Shown: in pieces, positions 1 to 10,880 of the stretch
Layout of the letters: each line of letters starts with the position of its first letter
Position numbering within the stretch: the stretch's first letter is position 1
Assembly (NCBI GenBank): GCA_950295325.1
Contig: OX485806.1
Coordinates: 16,862,001-16,926,000 of the forward strand
Source: Polytrichum commune
Lineage: Eukaryota; Streptophyta; Polytrichopsida; Polytrichales; Polytrichaceae
DNA length: 64,000 nucleotides
Reading direction: 5' to 3'
Position numbers and translations under genes: made by a program
Notes under the pieces: generated by a model
Seen by the model: only the letters and a program-made list of their open reading frames with translations
What the model was told of the DNA's origin: nothing
The model's database searches: none

Positions 1-152
1 AGTTTTGCATACGGAATGCAATGAAACCCTACTTTAGTGTGGTGGAATCCACTCCCATTTATTAACGAGGGGCATCTTATACACTGAGAAACTAAAGGCA
101 TTCTTTTAGCACCATCTACCTTATTGACAGTACCCACAAAGATACTTGTTAA

Positions 153-290
153 GATAGACGTGCCTAATTTGGTTACTTATCTCAATCAGACAACTACATT
201 CAAGCACTATGTAATTTAATGCGGCTCCAAGAACAAAGACCAAAAGACATGTACTCAAATAAGATCGGACCATGTGCTCAAAACTCTGAA
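153..290 (+). repeat. DR1 dispersed repeat, 5' part
   Basis: First part of a dispersed repeat seen more than ten times in this window. It is recognised by the phrases 'tttggttacttatctcaat', 'aagacatgt' and 'atgctcaaa'. The later part of the same consensus reappears at 1100-1340, so this copy looks split by other DNA, including the element at 487-1076. No coding capacity was seen. The family class (LTR remnant or MITE) is not known. Confidence 0.6.
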
Positions 291-486
291 CACCCACCAT
301 CCTAGACTTGATCTCAACAGAAAGAAAAGAAAAAATAACGCCCGTACTATGTGCCGGCATGAATGCGAGCCCGTTAGCCCGATACTGATCATGTTACCCA
401 TGATGCAGTATGGGGTGTTATGCCTCTTTAGTCTGATAGGAAAAGGCAAGGGCCCATGGTAGAGAAATGCCATTTTAGTATTTTTT

Positions 487-1076
487 CCCGGGTACGCAAG
501 TCCCGTATTATATGGTCATGATTATAATCACTTATAATGCGTTTTAGTCCAATATTGAGTGATACAATTTGTTTTAATGTAGGAAACCCTTGTAGCCCTT
601 CTAACAAGGAATCCAAAAATGTAATTATATATAGGAAATGAATATATTTTGAAGCATATAATTGCATTAAAAACCTAATTATATGATTTTTTTTAATACA
701 TGTACCATAGGTCAAACTACCCAACTTTTTGGACTTTTTAATAAAATTTTAACATTGTGAATGAATTATAATTTTAATGGGAGGCAACTATTCGTGGCTT
801 ATAATTTTAATGGGAGGCTTAATAAATATGCAACCCAACTTTTTTTTCATCTCATTTATTTAATTTGGTCTTCACCCAACTTTTTTTTCATCTCATTTTA
901 TTTAATTTGGTCTTCACCCAAATTTTTTTTCATCTCATTTTATTTAATTTGGTCTTCACCCAACTTTTTGATCATTTTAATTTGATATAATTTGATATAA
1001 TTTTTACAAAAGCCGTCCTCTAAGCCGTTTTAAGTACGATGCCCCCTGCGTATAATATGGGAGTTGCGTACCCGGG
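487..1076. mobile_element. Non-autonomous DNA transposon-like element with 26-bp terminal inverted repeats
   Basis: The sequence at 487-512, starting CCCGGGTACGCAA, reappears as its reverse complement at 1051-1076 with 24 of 26 positions matching. The inside is AT-rich and has no coding potential. It holds a short direct repeat ('tataattttaatgggaggc' near 766 and 799) and a tandem repeat at 834-968. Size and structure fit a MITE. The flanks are AT-rich and I could not fix a target-site duplication, so the superfamily is open. Confidence 0.65.
834..968. repeat. Short tandem repeat, about 42-bp unit, 3 copies
   Basis: Three near-identical copies of a T-rich unit made of 'ttttttttcatctcatttta' followed by 'tttaatttggtcttcaccc'. 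It lies inside the inverted-repeat element and is responsible for the spurious reading frame at 761-985. Confidence 0.85.
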
Positions 1077-1099
1077 TAATTTTTAATGAATCTACTCTC

Positions 1100-1340
1100 T
1101 ATGTGCCTTAGTCATGATACTCAACATAATTGGGAGGAACCTACACACGACGATTCAATGAGCACAAGAATGTTCACTTTGGTAACGAATAAAATGTTCA
1201 TACGAGCTCCGAAAAGCATGAGGACAGTGGCTACAGCCTCGATTTCGATTCACTAGCTAACCATCTCCTCGATCGGACTCGAACTGATCGTGTGTGTGTG
1301 TGTGTGTGTTTCATATGCTACGAGAAGTAGGGTAGTTGGA
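1100..1340 (+). repeat. DR1 dispersed repeat, 3' part, with (GT)n
   Basis: Contains the second half of DR1: 'actcaacataattgggagga', then 'gttcatacgagctccgaaaa', then 'catatgctacgagaagta'. A (GT)10 microsatellite lies at about 1290-1309. It probably belongs to the same ancient insertion as 153-290. Confidence 0.6.
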
Positions 1341-1399
1341 AGACGTAACCATTCGAGACGCATGATCTGCCTTATTAACATTCAAAGCCGCGTACCAAT

Positions 1400-2600
1400 A
1401 TTTCTGTGTAGAAATTAGCTCTGGAATACTAACTCCTCTTCAGCCCAGGACTCAGCAAGCATGTGACAGTATTATTGTGCAGTAGTAGTTCCGTAAGTCG
1501 ATCATCCTGGAGCATGAGGTTCGATCGAGCAGGCAGGCCTATGATGGGTCTTAGGGTACGAACCACCTGCTCCATGACTGCCAATTCCTGTCCTCAGAAT
1601 GGATTTCCAGTACTCCGAATCGCAGTGCTGGCACTTCAATTTGGCCCCCTGGATCTTATGGATGGGGAGGCAGTGCCAGGAAATTTGTCATTCGATCTCA
1701 ATTTTAACGGCCCAGTATAGGTACCACTGTCAACATGACCTTCAATCAAAGACCACAGATTCATGTAAACATGTATATGTTAGATAGATAGATAGATGAA
1801 TATGTAAAGAAACATGTCAAGTGCACGGATCGATGTTAAGGAGTCACGAATTTTCGATCGACATGGCCTGCTGTCGGTTTCTTGAACGAAATCAGCCGAC
1901 AAGGTGTGAACTGTGTAGACTGCGAAGACCTTCTTTACGTGGCCCCTTGTTGTGGGGAATTCCTCCAACACCATGGGCAGTTTTGGACCGTTGGATCGGA
2001 TCCCGGGGCGGAGACACGCTGATTGAAATGACCATTCACTGGCAAAGCTCTACGTCCATAGTACTAAAGGAGGACGCAAAGATGAAATGCTAAGAAAGAG
2101 GAAGCAGAGATGATCTTACCTTTCACTTCTTCATGCGTGTGATGAAATTTCAAATTTGCGTCATGCATGCATCTGTACGATTGTTTTTTTTAACAAACTA
2201 CGTGGTCGATTCAATGATTTTCTTTATATAAAAAAAGAGGAATTTTATTTTATGTTTTGGGTTTATTGTGCTTTTTGGGTGTTGTTTTTCCACAAATCGT
2301 ATTCCCTTGATGAATTTGGCCTGGTTGTAAAGTACATCACTTGTTATGAAGATGTTTTAAACTTCATGTGCGTGCACACTAGGTTATTTAATGACATAAG
2401 AAACATACGTTGAGATCAACCACAATGCTTCTTAAAGCATGTATGTTTAAGGCAATCCTCTTATTCTCTTAGTTTTTTGTTTTTTTTTCCCCCTCAAACA
2501 TTTTGTTTTTGCAATGCACACGCCTCAATGGCACAAACCAAATTGTCATATACTCTATACTTTGTGGACATGTCTTTTGTCCAAATTTACTTGAATCCTA
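1400..2600. other. Intergenic, no gene recognised
   Basis: Mixed composition. 1400-2100 is more GC-rich than its surroundings but shows no long or family-like reading frame on either strand. A (GATA)4 run lies near 1780. 2150-2600 is AT-rich. Nothing here supports a gene. Confidence 0.5.
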
Positions 2601-2609
2601 ATTATAGGC

Positions 2610-2730
2610 TTATCCCATTGTGAAACACGTCTTTTTGGTGACCATTCTTAGCTATAAGTCTTGCCACATAGGTACAACTCAGTTATAGTCGGTATCTGAT
2701 TTAAACGAGTGCCCACATAAGGTCCACATA
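2610..2730 (-). repeat. DR1-like fragment, inverted
   Basis: Reverse-complement match to the start of DR1: 'cgtctttttggtgaccatt', 'ctataagtcttgccacata' and 'cacataaggtccacatacct'. The same order is seen at 57340-57455. Confidence 0.55.
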
Positions 2731-2759
2731 CCTTGGCAAGGACATCATCATAGTGACCC

Positions 2760-3005
2760 TTGAGTTTTTGAGACAACCTCTTCCACCACATGCCAAATTC
2801 TAAAATCATCATGTGAAACAATCGACCGCCTGATGTAGGCTTTAGTTAATCATGCTTAGGTTGTTCACCCTTGTTGGGTTTTGTGGTTCTTGCACTAGGT
2901 TGACTCTTTTTTTTTTTTAAATCCTCACTCTCCTTGTCAGGCCTTGATGGCCGTATAATGTTTTTGGCACTGAAATAAAATGTTGTTTCAAAAGAAAGAA
3001 AAAGC
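2760..3005 (+). repeat. 3' end of a LINE- or SINE-type retroelement with A-rich tail
   Basis: Shares a block with 41190-41450, including 'atcatgcttaggttgtt', 'gggttttgtggttc' and a tail 'ttttggcactgaaataaaat' that runs into A-rich sequence. Both copies end in A-rich DNA, as expected of target-primed retrotransposition. Only the tail is present; no ORF remains. Confidence 0.5.
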
Positions 3006-3224
3006 AAAAAAATGAAGGCCAATAGACCTTAGTTTTTTTGGATTGCATACAATAGATGGGTGTTACGGTGGCTCGTTTTCTTTGAAGTTGTGGTTATTGT
3101 GTTGTTACTTTTGTTGTTGTCATTTGATGTTTGATGTTCTTGTCCCCACAAGTACACATCCCTTATTATTTTAAACAAGTAGTTTGTCCAAATATACTTG
3201 AATGTCAGTTGATTTTCCGTCTTA

Positions 3225-3420
3225 TTTTTGCAAATGTTTTGTTGTGATTTTGCTAATGCAACACAAGTTTTGTTGTGTAAATCTAATCAATAGAAGTTGA
3301 CAAATATGAAAACAAACCAAATAACACCCACATACCTTACACTTGAGATGCACAAGTTGTAAGGAAGCTTTGTTGAAGGCTGTCACACCATCGTGTGAAT
3401 GAACCAATGATTCTCAACAA
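3225..3420 (+). repeat. Dispersed repeat related to the extended DR1
   Basis: Matches 49087-49205 and 60370-60490 over 'tgctaatgcaacacaagttt', 'gtgtaaatctaatcaataga' and 'cccacataccttacac'. In the other two places it follows a DR1 copy directly, so DR1 has a longer form. Confidence 0.55.
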
Positions 3421-3589
3421 CCATCTCCATGAGTTACATGCGTGAGGAGCAATTGTAGGAGCACACAGGTACAACAATTGACTCCCTTCAATTTGTGTGA
3501 AGTTCATTTATTAAGAACTTATAGGCCTTCAACTTTGTGACTGCTCTTCCTCAACCGACGCCACCAACTCCGGCCCAACTCCTTAGTTG

Positions 3590-4235
3590 CTCAATCAATA
3601 AAGTAGACATGCCTAAATCCAACATAGCAATAATCTAGACACTTATTTTTTGGTGGTATATGTGTAGGTGTGGGTCTAAACACGCAGACTTCAATAATAC
3701 ATGTGTTTGAAAGAGTTTGGACTACATGCGCAAAATATTGCCAACCATTCTAGGCTCAATAGTGAACATCATGGGGGAGGGGGGAGGGGGGGAAGGTATA
3801 TGCAATGAACAGGGAGAACTGGCCACTAGTTCCAAGTGAACCGGTTGAGTTTGAGAAATAACTAGTTGGAGTCAACACCTCAGGACAATCATTGATCATT
3901 TTAGACGGATTTATTGGAGCATGCTTCGAATTAAGAAAGAAAATCAGAAAATCAGAACATGTAACTGGTTGGGCTTGGAAACACTAGGATTTTGACTAAT
4001 ATTGCCCAAAAAGATCCCTGGGCACTTGGCCATATGGCCACTTAATGAGATGCACAAAAACCTATGTTTTGATAATGACTTTAAGAGATATACATATGAG
4101 CTCCAAAAATTATGAGGCACGATTGGGATTTGCTAAATACCTTGCACACAATTGCGTATTTTATATCCTACAAGAAGTGGGTGCAGACGAGAGCAAAACA
4201 TCCGAATAACACATGCCTATCTTAAGATTGGGCAA
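3590..4235 (+). repeat. DR1 copy interrupted by an inverted-repeat element
   Basis: 3600-3778 carries the first part of DR1 ('tttggactacatgcgcaaaa', 'ctcaatagtgaacatcat'). 4068-4235 carries the rest ('catatgagctccaaaaatta', 'atcctacaagaagtgggtgc'). The middle (about 3805-4025) is a copy of the element described at 18890. This gives a relative age: DR1 first, then the second element. Confidence 0.6.
3805..4025 (+). mobile_element. Single-arm copy of the GGGAGA..TCCC inverted-repeat element
   Basis: Starts with 'cagggagaactggccac', contains 'gaaccggttgagtttgagaa' (about 3838) and 'catgtaactggttgggctt', and ends near 'aagatccctgggca'. The short ends are roughly inverted. Related copies lie at 18890-19349, 31377-31596 and 31632-31849. 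No coding capacity. Confidence 0.55.
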
Positions 4236-4239
4236 CTTG

Positions 4240-5103
4240 TAGACCCCTCAAGGTTCAATTGCATTGATGGGTCCCCATGCACGTGATGAGCATAATAAGG
4301 AGTGAAAATGAGGTCCAATACAAAGGGGTGTTTTGGACCCCAACGTTCTTCGACCCGGACCTTAAATTAAACCCAATTAAAAGCCTTATGATTTTCAAAC
4401 GTTGGGGCAAATGCTGGGTAGATTCTAACTTATGGTAATGATAGATGGTTCTTAAATGGTTACTCTTTCTAATCAGCTCATATCGTCTAAATGTTAAAAC
4501 ACACAATTAGTTAAATTGACATTACTGGCAAATCCAAATTGAGACTGTAGCCATTTCCTTGTAACATTTGGAACCCTTCTGCATATTTTATTTACAAAAA
4601 AAATGAAGAACTTCATGCTGCTTAAATGATCATATAGGTTTTCCCAATATTCCACTAATGTTGATTGTTGAATCTAGATAGTTATCAAATTTTGAGCATT
4701 TAGTCCAATCTTTTCTTAAGACACCTCCTTTTGGTTTTGTTCCCCATGACAACTTATGTAGTTTATGGAGCCTCAACTTTTTCTTTCAACCAGATCATCT
4801 AGTTCACATTAATCTCTATCTCAAGGGATGTACGGTGCGATGAGCATTCCAGCCAAGCAAGATCTGCCGCCACACAAATGAAAAATGAGCAATCAAGATA
4901 CAAGATCCTCAACATCATCACAAGACCCATACTAGAGAAGAAATGAATGTCGCTACAGAATTTGCCAAGATGAGCACCCAGGGTTGCGACTCAAACAAAT
5001 CATTTGTAACAAATAATCCATCCATATCATCCTTGTACATTCATACCAAAGAACATTTTTATAGAACTTAGGATTAAGTGATGTAGTGCACATTGAGACC
5101 GTC
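4240..5103. other. Intergenic, nothing recognised
   Basis: No reading frame of note and no clear repeat structure, apart from weak similarity of 4290-4400 to the sequence near 42700 and 55140 (the DR2 family). Confidence 0.4.
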
Positions 5104-5108
5104 CATAA

Positions 5109-5337
5109 TATTATGACTCTAATGTCGATGACTAGGTGTCCTTAGACCCAACCTCGTCATCGTGGTATACATAAGATATTACGTTGTCGATGTCGCCTCA
5201 TCATCGTAGGATGGCAACTTGGTGACACTATGGTGCCCCATCATCGTAGAGGTATAAGATATTATCTACATGGCACATCACCATCTTAGGAGGTGGAGAT
5301 GATCAAAGACCTGAAGTGGCCACTGAGGTTGAGAGAG
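5109..5337 (+). repeat. 5' LTR of the copia element, first part
   Basis: Aligns with 12187-12415. It ends in GAGAG, the target site of the inserted solo LTR. Confidence 0.9.
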
Positions 5338-5719
5338 TGTGAGGCCAAACCACCCACCCTTAAGCGTCCTAGTCCGGGTGAGGGAGTGGGGATCACAATC
5401 ATATTATTCTAGCTAAATCATTCCAATGTCATTAATTTCCATTGCATTTCACATCGATGTTGGACACCCCAATTCATTCCATAACAAGGTTACAAGTGTT
5501 AAGAAACTCTCTTCTCCGTAATGGCACTATTAGCATCCCCAATAACAATCCACGCAACTCAACTCCAACTCCACCCCCTAATTTCACCTACTAATGCCTT
5601 GTAGTCACCTAGTTTGCTAATGAACTAGCTATCTAATTGCTATTAGGTCATAATCCAATTCATCAACTAGCACCTAGTCTAATGTAAATCTACAGCTCGT
5701 CCCCTTATATCACTTCGGT

Positions 5720-6330
5720 CCTTCACCCAGAATCCTTTGCCCTCGGCCGCTGCCTCAACCAGAAGCCTTGAACCTTGGCCGTTGCCTCAAACCGAAGCCT
5801 TGGACCTTAGGCCGTGCCTCAACCCGAAGCCTTGGACCTTGGCAGTCTGCCTCAACACCGAGCTTTGGGCCTTCGGCCGTGGCCTCAAACAGGAACCCTG
5901 ACCATGGGCAGTCTGCCTCAACCAAAAGCTTGAACCTTAGGCCGTCTGCCTCAACACCGAGCTTTGGGCCTTCGGCCGTGGCCTCAACACCGAGCCCTGG
6001 ACCTTAGGCCGTGCCTCAAACAAAAACCCTGAACCATGGGCAGTCTGCCTCAACCAGAAGCTTTGGGCCTTCGGCCGTGGCCTCAAACAGGAACCCTGAA
6101 CCATGGGCAGTCTGCCTCAACACCGAGCCTTGGACCTTAGGCCGTCTGCCTCAACACCGAAACCCTGAACCATGGGCAGTCTGCCTCAACCAGAAGCTTG
6201 AACCTTAGGCCGTCTGCCTCAACACCGAGCCCTGGACCTTAGGCCGTGCCTCAAACAAAAACCCTGAACCATGGGCAGTCTGCCTCAACCAGAAGCTTGA
6301 ACCTTAGGCCGTCTGCCTCAACACTGAAGC
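5720..6330. repeat. GC-rich minisatellite, unit about 36 bp, about 16 copies
   Basis: Tandem variants of 'ccttggaccttaggccgt' joined to 'ctgcctcaacaccgaag'. Higher-order alternation of 'ttcggccgtggcctc', 'catgggcagtctgcctc' and 'cttaggccgtctgcctc' variants is visible. The reading frames across it are only products of the repeat. Confidence 0.9.
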
Positions 6331-6474
6331 CTTATTAATCCCACTAAGCCCTTCCTAATTCCACTAATTTTCCAAACCCCCTACCTAATTTCACTACTTC
6401 ACTTCACTAATTCCCCTCAACCTTTTTGCCTAATTCACACATTTTTTCCTAGCTCTAAGAGCTCTAGATCCTCA

Positions 6475-6476
<2 letters not shown>

Positions 6477-6531
<55 letters not shown>
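6477..6531. repeat. (GA)n microsatellite
   Basis: Uninterrupted GA dinucleotides inside the solo LTR. Confidence 0.97.
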
Positions 6532-6534
<3 letters not shown>

Positions 6535-6883
6535 AGGGCACCCAAGACCACAAACCCCTTCAACCTTCTCCTACTTAGTAGGACCTTATCCTATCCACTA
6601 AACCCTCAACCCCTAAACCAACACAACCATGTTCTAAATCAAACATTTAATTCCAAAGCACTTCTCCTTGCTTCACCAAACACTACTCACTCAACCAAAA
6701 CACTTCCTAATGTCATTAAGCTTCTAATTAACCACACAAAATAGGCTTAAGGCCTAAAACATAAACCACACCAAACCTCACTCTTTTTATACTTTTGATT
6801 GTTTCAATAACACTCCAAATGCAATTCTAAATAAATTCTAAACATAAAACAAATATGAGCAACCATTTTGGGCTCATAGAGAG

Positions 6884-6989
6884 TTATCATTAGAACTCTC
6901 GGTCTTGCTCTCTAGTTCTCAAGGATTATGCAATCTTGCTTGCATGATGTGTTTTAATTTTGTATTCATTTTATACCCATTTTGTAACA
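6884..6989 (+). repeat. 5' LTR of the copia element, second part
   Basis: Aligns with 12416-12522 of the 3' LTR, including 'ctctagttctcaaggattat' and 'gcaatcttgcttgcatgatg'. It ends at GTAACA. Confidence 0.9.
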
Positions 6990-7399
6990 CATCATCAACA
7001 TGAAGCTTGAAGCAACAGAGTTATGATTTTGGAGTGGGTTTTTGTTGAATAACATTTTTGTTGGGTATTTTAAGGTGAAGGAAAAACATCTCTAGCCAAA
7101 TATGATGTCCTTATGTGAAGGAGAGAAATGTTTAGTGAAATATAGTATAGAAGTATAGAATGTGTATGATATTTTCATATAGAATTTATAGCATTGAAAT
7201 TTGGAGTTAGAAATCGTTGTCTCTCTAAAGCCACTAGTGTTTTAGGTAGAAGAATAATTGTTTACGACAAAAATACATAATATAGAATTGGGATTCTAAA
7301 GGAAAAATGACGCACCGGAAAAAATTTAAGTTTTTCTCCCCTTTGCACATAATGAAGAAATTTACTTAATTTGGGCCCTTGATGCCAAACTACATCTAC

Positions 7400-8270
7400 A
7401 AGCGTGCAACTTTATGAAGAAAAAAGAAGAATCATTTTTAGAATTTCTTACAGATCATTATGATGCTTAAATACTAGATGTCAAGCAAAATAATCTCGAC
7501 CCAACATTACAGTTGCAATATCTTATTGTGACATCAGCTCATGTCTTGTAAGTCTCATTTCAAAATCAGTTCAGTCACAAACAAACAATATTTTTGCCAA
7601 AAATTTCTTATGATTGGATACATCTTCAAGTTCAGGATTATCCAACCTTACATGAGTATAATACTGAAATGAATAAAATAACATCCCAACTATCTTTGAC
7701 TGGTGAATTAAATGATGATGTGCAGATGATAGAGAAAACTCTATTCATGTTTCATATTGCCAATATTATATTGGCTCAACAATATGTAAACATGTAATAT
7801 AAAAATATCCAGATCTCATGTCAATGTTATTACTTGCTAAAAAACATAATGAGCTATTGTTGAAGAACCATGAAGAACAACCCACTAGAACTTTTTCTCA
7901 TATATGATTATGCAACACACATGCCAACGACGTTGTCCATATCCCAAGGATCAAAGAAAAAACCAAAGTCGGAGAAAAAAAATCAAACACCAACAAAAAG
8001 AAAAACTAAACAAGCATATGAGCAACCCACTCCATAATCTTCACATAATAGTTATTTGTCGGAGCCATTATCCATACGAGTATTTTTCTAAGATACTCAT
8101 CCATGTTTTAAGTATAAGACCAAATGTCATATTGTCAAGAAGTGTAACACTCATCTCATCTTATAGAACTTTACAAAAATACGGCGAACAACGTAACATA
8201 CACGCCACACATGTAGAACACATAGAGGTCTACGTCATACGATAAAACACCGACAAATCCATTTGAATAT
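7400..8270 (+). pseudogene. copia gag (UBN2-type) remnant
   Basis: The segment 7594-7797 translates to a recognisable plant copia capsid stretch: YDWIHLQVQDYPTLHEYN, then ITSQLSLTGE, then EKTLFMFHIAN, which is the core of UBN2-type Gag. Just after it, in another frame, 'LLLAKKHNELLLKNHEEQ'-like residues continue the same domain. Around 8085-8160 a decayed CCHC zinc knuckle (C..Y.....CH....C) can be read. Stops and frame changes break it, so no product is expected. Confidence 0.75.
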
Positions 8271-8399
8271 TTAGAATCTTATACCACCTCTATTGACACC
8301 GAACCTAATATTTTGAAGGTCTCTTTCGTTACCAAATAATACAACCACCAACATTATTCTTAGTAACAAAAAATATTTTTTGCACCTAAATCCTATGAT

Positions 8400-8900
8400 G
8401 ATAAAACATATTACCATCATCACTATAGCCATTTGATATCATATCTAATTAATAAAGTCCGTCTTGTTATGGATGAAAGTACACACATACGCGTCTCTAG
8501 AATTGTTTCCTCACTTATGTTCACAAGAAATTTATTAAGTTTTGAAAACATTTGACGCATTGATTTTCATCTTTGTATAGCTAAGGAAGACAATCAAGAG
8601 TTGTTGAAAATTATGGATCAAGACAGATGTCTAATTGAAATATCTCGACATACTTGTCATGCCTATACATCGTTCCTTTAATTTGTTTGACCGAAGAAAT
8701 AATTACAACATTTTATGTGAACACATGTCATGAGCACATAGGACACCCAAGAATTTCAATGACATAACGAGGCGAATTGTTTCCGTTACAAAAGGATATG
8801 GATTGCAAGTGTCGAATTTGTTGAAAGATATGAAACCTTGTGAATTTTGTATAACATTATTTAGTGCCCCTGGATTGACCTTCTCAAAAAAAACATCAAA
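8400..8900 (+). pseudogene. copia protease / gag-pre-integrase remnant
   Basis: Frame-shifted translation gives a gag-pre-integrase-like stretch around 8720-8850: an EHIGHPRIS-like segment, then a C..C near the end. The domain breaks off near 8885, where an AT-rich block begins. Confidence 0.5.
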
Positions 8901-9470
8901 CTGGCACACGCCGGTTTGATATTCTTTTGAAAACTAAAGTAGCATTACATATAAAATTTTATTTAGCCTATTTTTTATCAGTTTAGGTAGTTACTTCAAT
9001 ATTTAGCATTTATTATGAAGGTTTTCAAAAGCAAAACCAATGCTAAAAGACAAAAAAACATGTTCACCTAGAGTAGGTTAAAATCAAAACAAATTCAGAA
9101 TGCAATAAAACAACGATTTTTTTTAGTAAAAGTCAACAAAGTGATTTTATTTTCAAAAAAAAAATCCTGGTATTGCTCTAAATTGGATACTAGCTGAAAT
9201 TTGCAAAACAAAAATTATGAATTAATTACACTTCGTGTAAAATACTAAATTTGTGCATTTTAACTTTATTTAGCCTAGTTTTTACCTACATTAAAAAATA
9301 TTTTTTCCATTTTCTGCACAATTACGTTGTTCTCGCTTACAGACACAATTGGTATTCCAGTACTTACTTTTATATATGCTATGGAATTTTTTTGTTACTC
9401 CACCTCATAAATGGAAATTGCCACATGAACTCCTAATTATGTTTAAAAGGATTTAAGGGGATATTTGTGG
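8885..9470. other. AT-rich insertion splitting the copia polyprotein
   Basis: About 580 bp with no copia similarity between the gag-pre-integrase and integrase core remnants. It contains two copies of 'tttatttagcctattttt'-like sequence (8956 and 9268). Its borders were not resolved and no coding potential was seen. Confidence 0.5.
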
Positions 9471-9479
9471 TCCAATAGA

Positions 9480-10140
9480 TCTATTATGCAGACCGTTTAT
9501 ATATTTTCTTTTTTTGATTGACGCATGCACAAAGTAATTATATGTCTTTCTTCTAGCTAGTAGAAATCTAGTTTTTCCTAGATCGTTGGCACAAATCATA
9601 CAACTTCGGGTTAGATTATCAAATCGTCCAATTTAGTCCACACGCTTAGATGGTGCAAGAGAATTTAAGTCTCGAGCATTTAGGATATATTGTGAATCAA
9701 TTAGAATATAATTAAAACACTCATTACCATATGTCCATGACACAAATGGTCTAGCAAAATATTTGATTAAAATGTAACAGGTAATTGCTAGACCATTACT
9801 TATAAGATCCAATCTTCATGCTTCATCATGAGATCACGTTATTATCTATGCAAGAATGTTGGTTCGTTTAAGACAATTCTCATTAGTGTCTATTACACCT
9901 ATAGAAGCAATGTTTGGATAAGTACCTAGCATAAAACACCTAAATTTTTTTGGTTGTAAGATGTTAATGCCCATTTTTTCCCCATATAGAACTAAGATAG
10001 GTCCTCAAAGCACATAGGAGATATATGTTGGAAGTTTTGTTGATTGTTTTTCCGATTAGGAAAATTTTACATGTTTGGTAGGACAATTAAATTCATGTAG
10101 GGTTTTGAATTTTAATGCCTTATCTACTCCAAACATGTTT
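9480..10140 (+). pseudogene. copia integrase core remnant
   Basis: Frame-broken translation shows the NGEEFKSRAF-like and IYCESI-like strands, a SLPYVHDTNGLAK-like catalytic region, a TPIEAMFG-like motif and the HLNFFGCK-like segment typical of rve-type copia integrases. Multiple stops. Confidence 0.65.
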
Positions 10141-10519
10141 CCAAATCCTCATACCTAAGAATGCGAAAGAGAAGTTGAATACATTCTGCATTTGAATGAG
10201 TTAACTGATAGACTATTCAATTCATTCTATAATGCAACAAATATGACTATGTCACACATTCATGTTGCTAATGCTCATGCTCGTCTAGAGAGACCTGCTA
10301 TTCAAACCACACCCATGAAAAAAGGTCATGATAAAGATCTTCAACCTTGTAAACGACGTACCCAAACAAATATACATGCAACACACGAGAATATGCTTCC
10401 AAGAATTGTGATGGATGACTCTAAAAGAGAAACATTAGTTGATTCAACAAAAATTGCAATCAACTTGTAACAGACAAAAAAGTTATGGGACCTAGACGAT
10501 ACATTTTGTTTCCATGTAT

Positions 10520-10693
10520 CACAACATTTGGATGATGATTGTGATCTGACTATTGTAACCGAGGCTCATAGTTAAAATGATTGGCCCATGTGAGAAGAAT
10601 CCATGAGATCTAAAGTAGTCTTTGATATCGCGAAAGGAGTTTAGTCTAATTGAGACTACTCCAAAAGGGGTTAACCCAGTGTATTGAGAGTTT
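10520..10693 (+). pseudogene. copia reverse transcriptase, N-terminal remnant before the inversion
   Basis: Translates to EAHS.NDWPM.EESM and then ETTPKGVNPV. The latter corresponds to the conserved 'TPEGVKPVGYKWVF' region at the start of the copia RT domain. The sequence after it does not continue on this strand because the next ~185 bp are inverted. Confidence 0.65.
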
Positions 10694-10694
10694 T

Positions 10695-10880
10695 GAAATT
10701 CCACCAATCCCGTAGGGATCCTCATTTATATGTCAGTATCCAAACTGCCATACAAATACACGTTAACTACATCCATCAACTTTGTTTCCAACTTCTTGTC
10801 AACTACAAGACTTATGAGGTACTTGAACGTAATTGAGTCTATCACATGGGAACACATCTCTTCATAATCAATGCATGGAC
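10695..10880 (-). pseudogene. Inverted RT segment inside the copia element
   Basis: On the minus strand this reads PCIDYEEMCSHVIDSITF, then KYLISLVVDKKLETKLMD, then VVNVYLYGSLDTDIYMRI. That is the RT stretch that should lie between TPKGVNPV (upstream, plus strand) and ALYGLKHAGRMWY (downstream, plus strand). Order and missing residues show that this piece was flipped in place. Confidence 0.8.

Larger units (their letters stand above)
5338..6878 (+). mobile_element. Solo LTR (1541 bp) inserted in the 5' LTR
   Basis: Begins TGTGAGGCCAAA and ends TTTTGGGCTCATA, so its tips are inverted. It is bordered by GAGAG at 5333-5337 and 6879-6883, a 5-bp target-site duplication typical of LTR elements. 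Removing it restores a 5' LTR of 335 bp against 336 bp for the 3' LTR. It contains a GC-rich minisatellite (5720-6330) and a (GA)n run. Related ends occur at about 17190-17203 (ending GGGCTCACA) and, inverted, at about 24569. No internal gene is present, so it is a solo LTR rather than a whole element. Confidence 0.85.

Noticed and set aside
5768-6208. Two open frames of repetitive Leu-Gly-Pro-Ser peptide
   Set aside because: They are translations of the 36-bp minisatellite.
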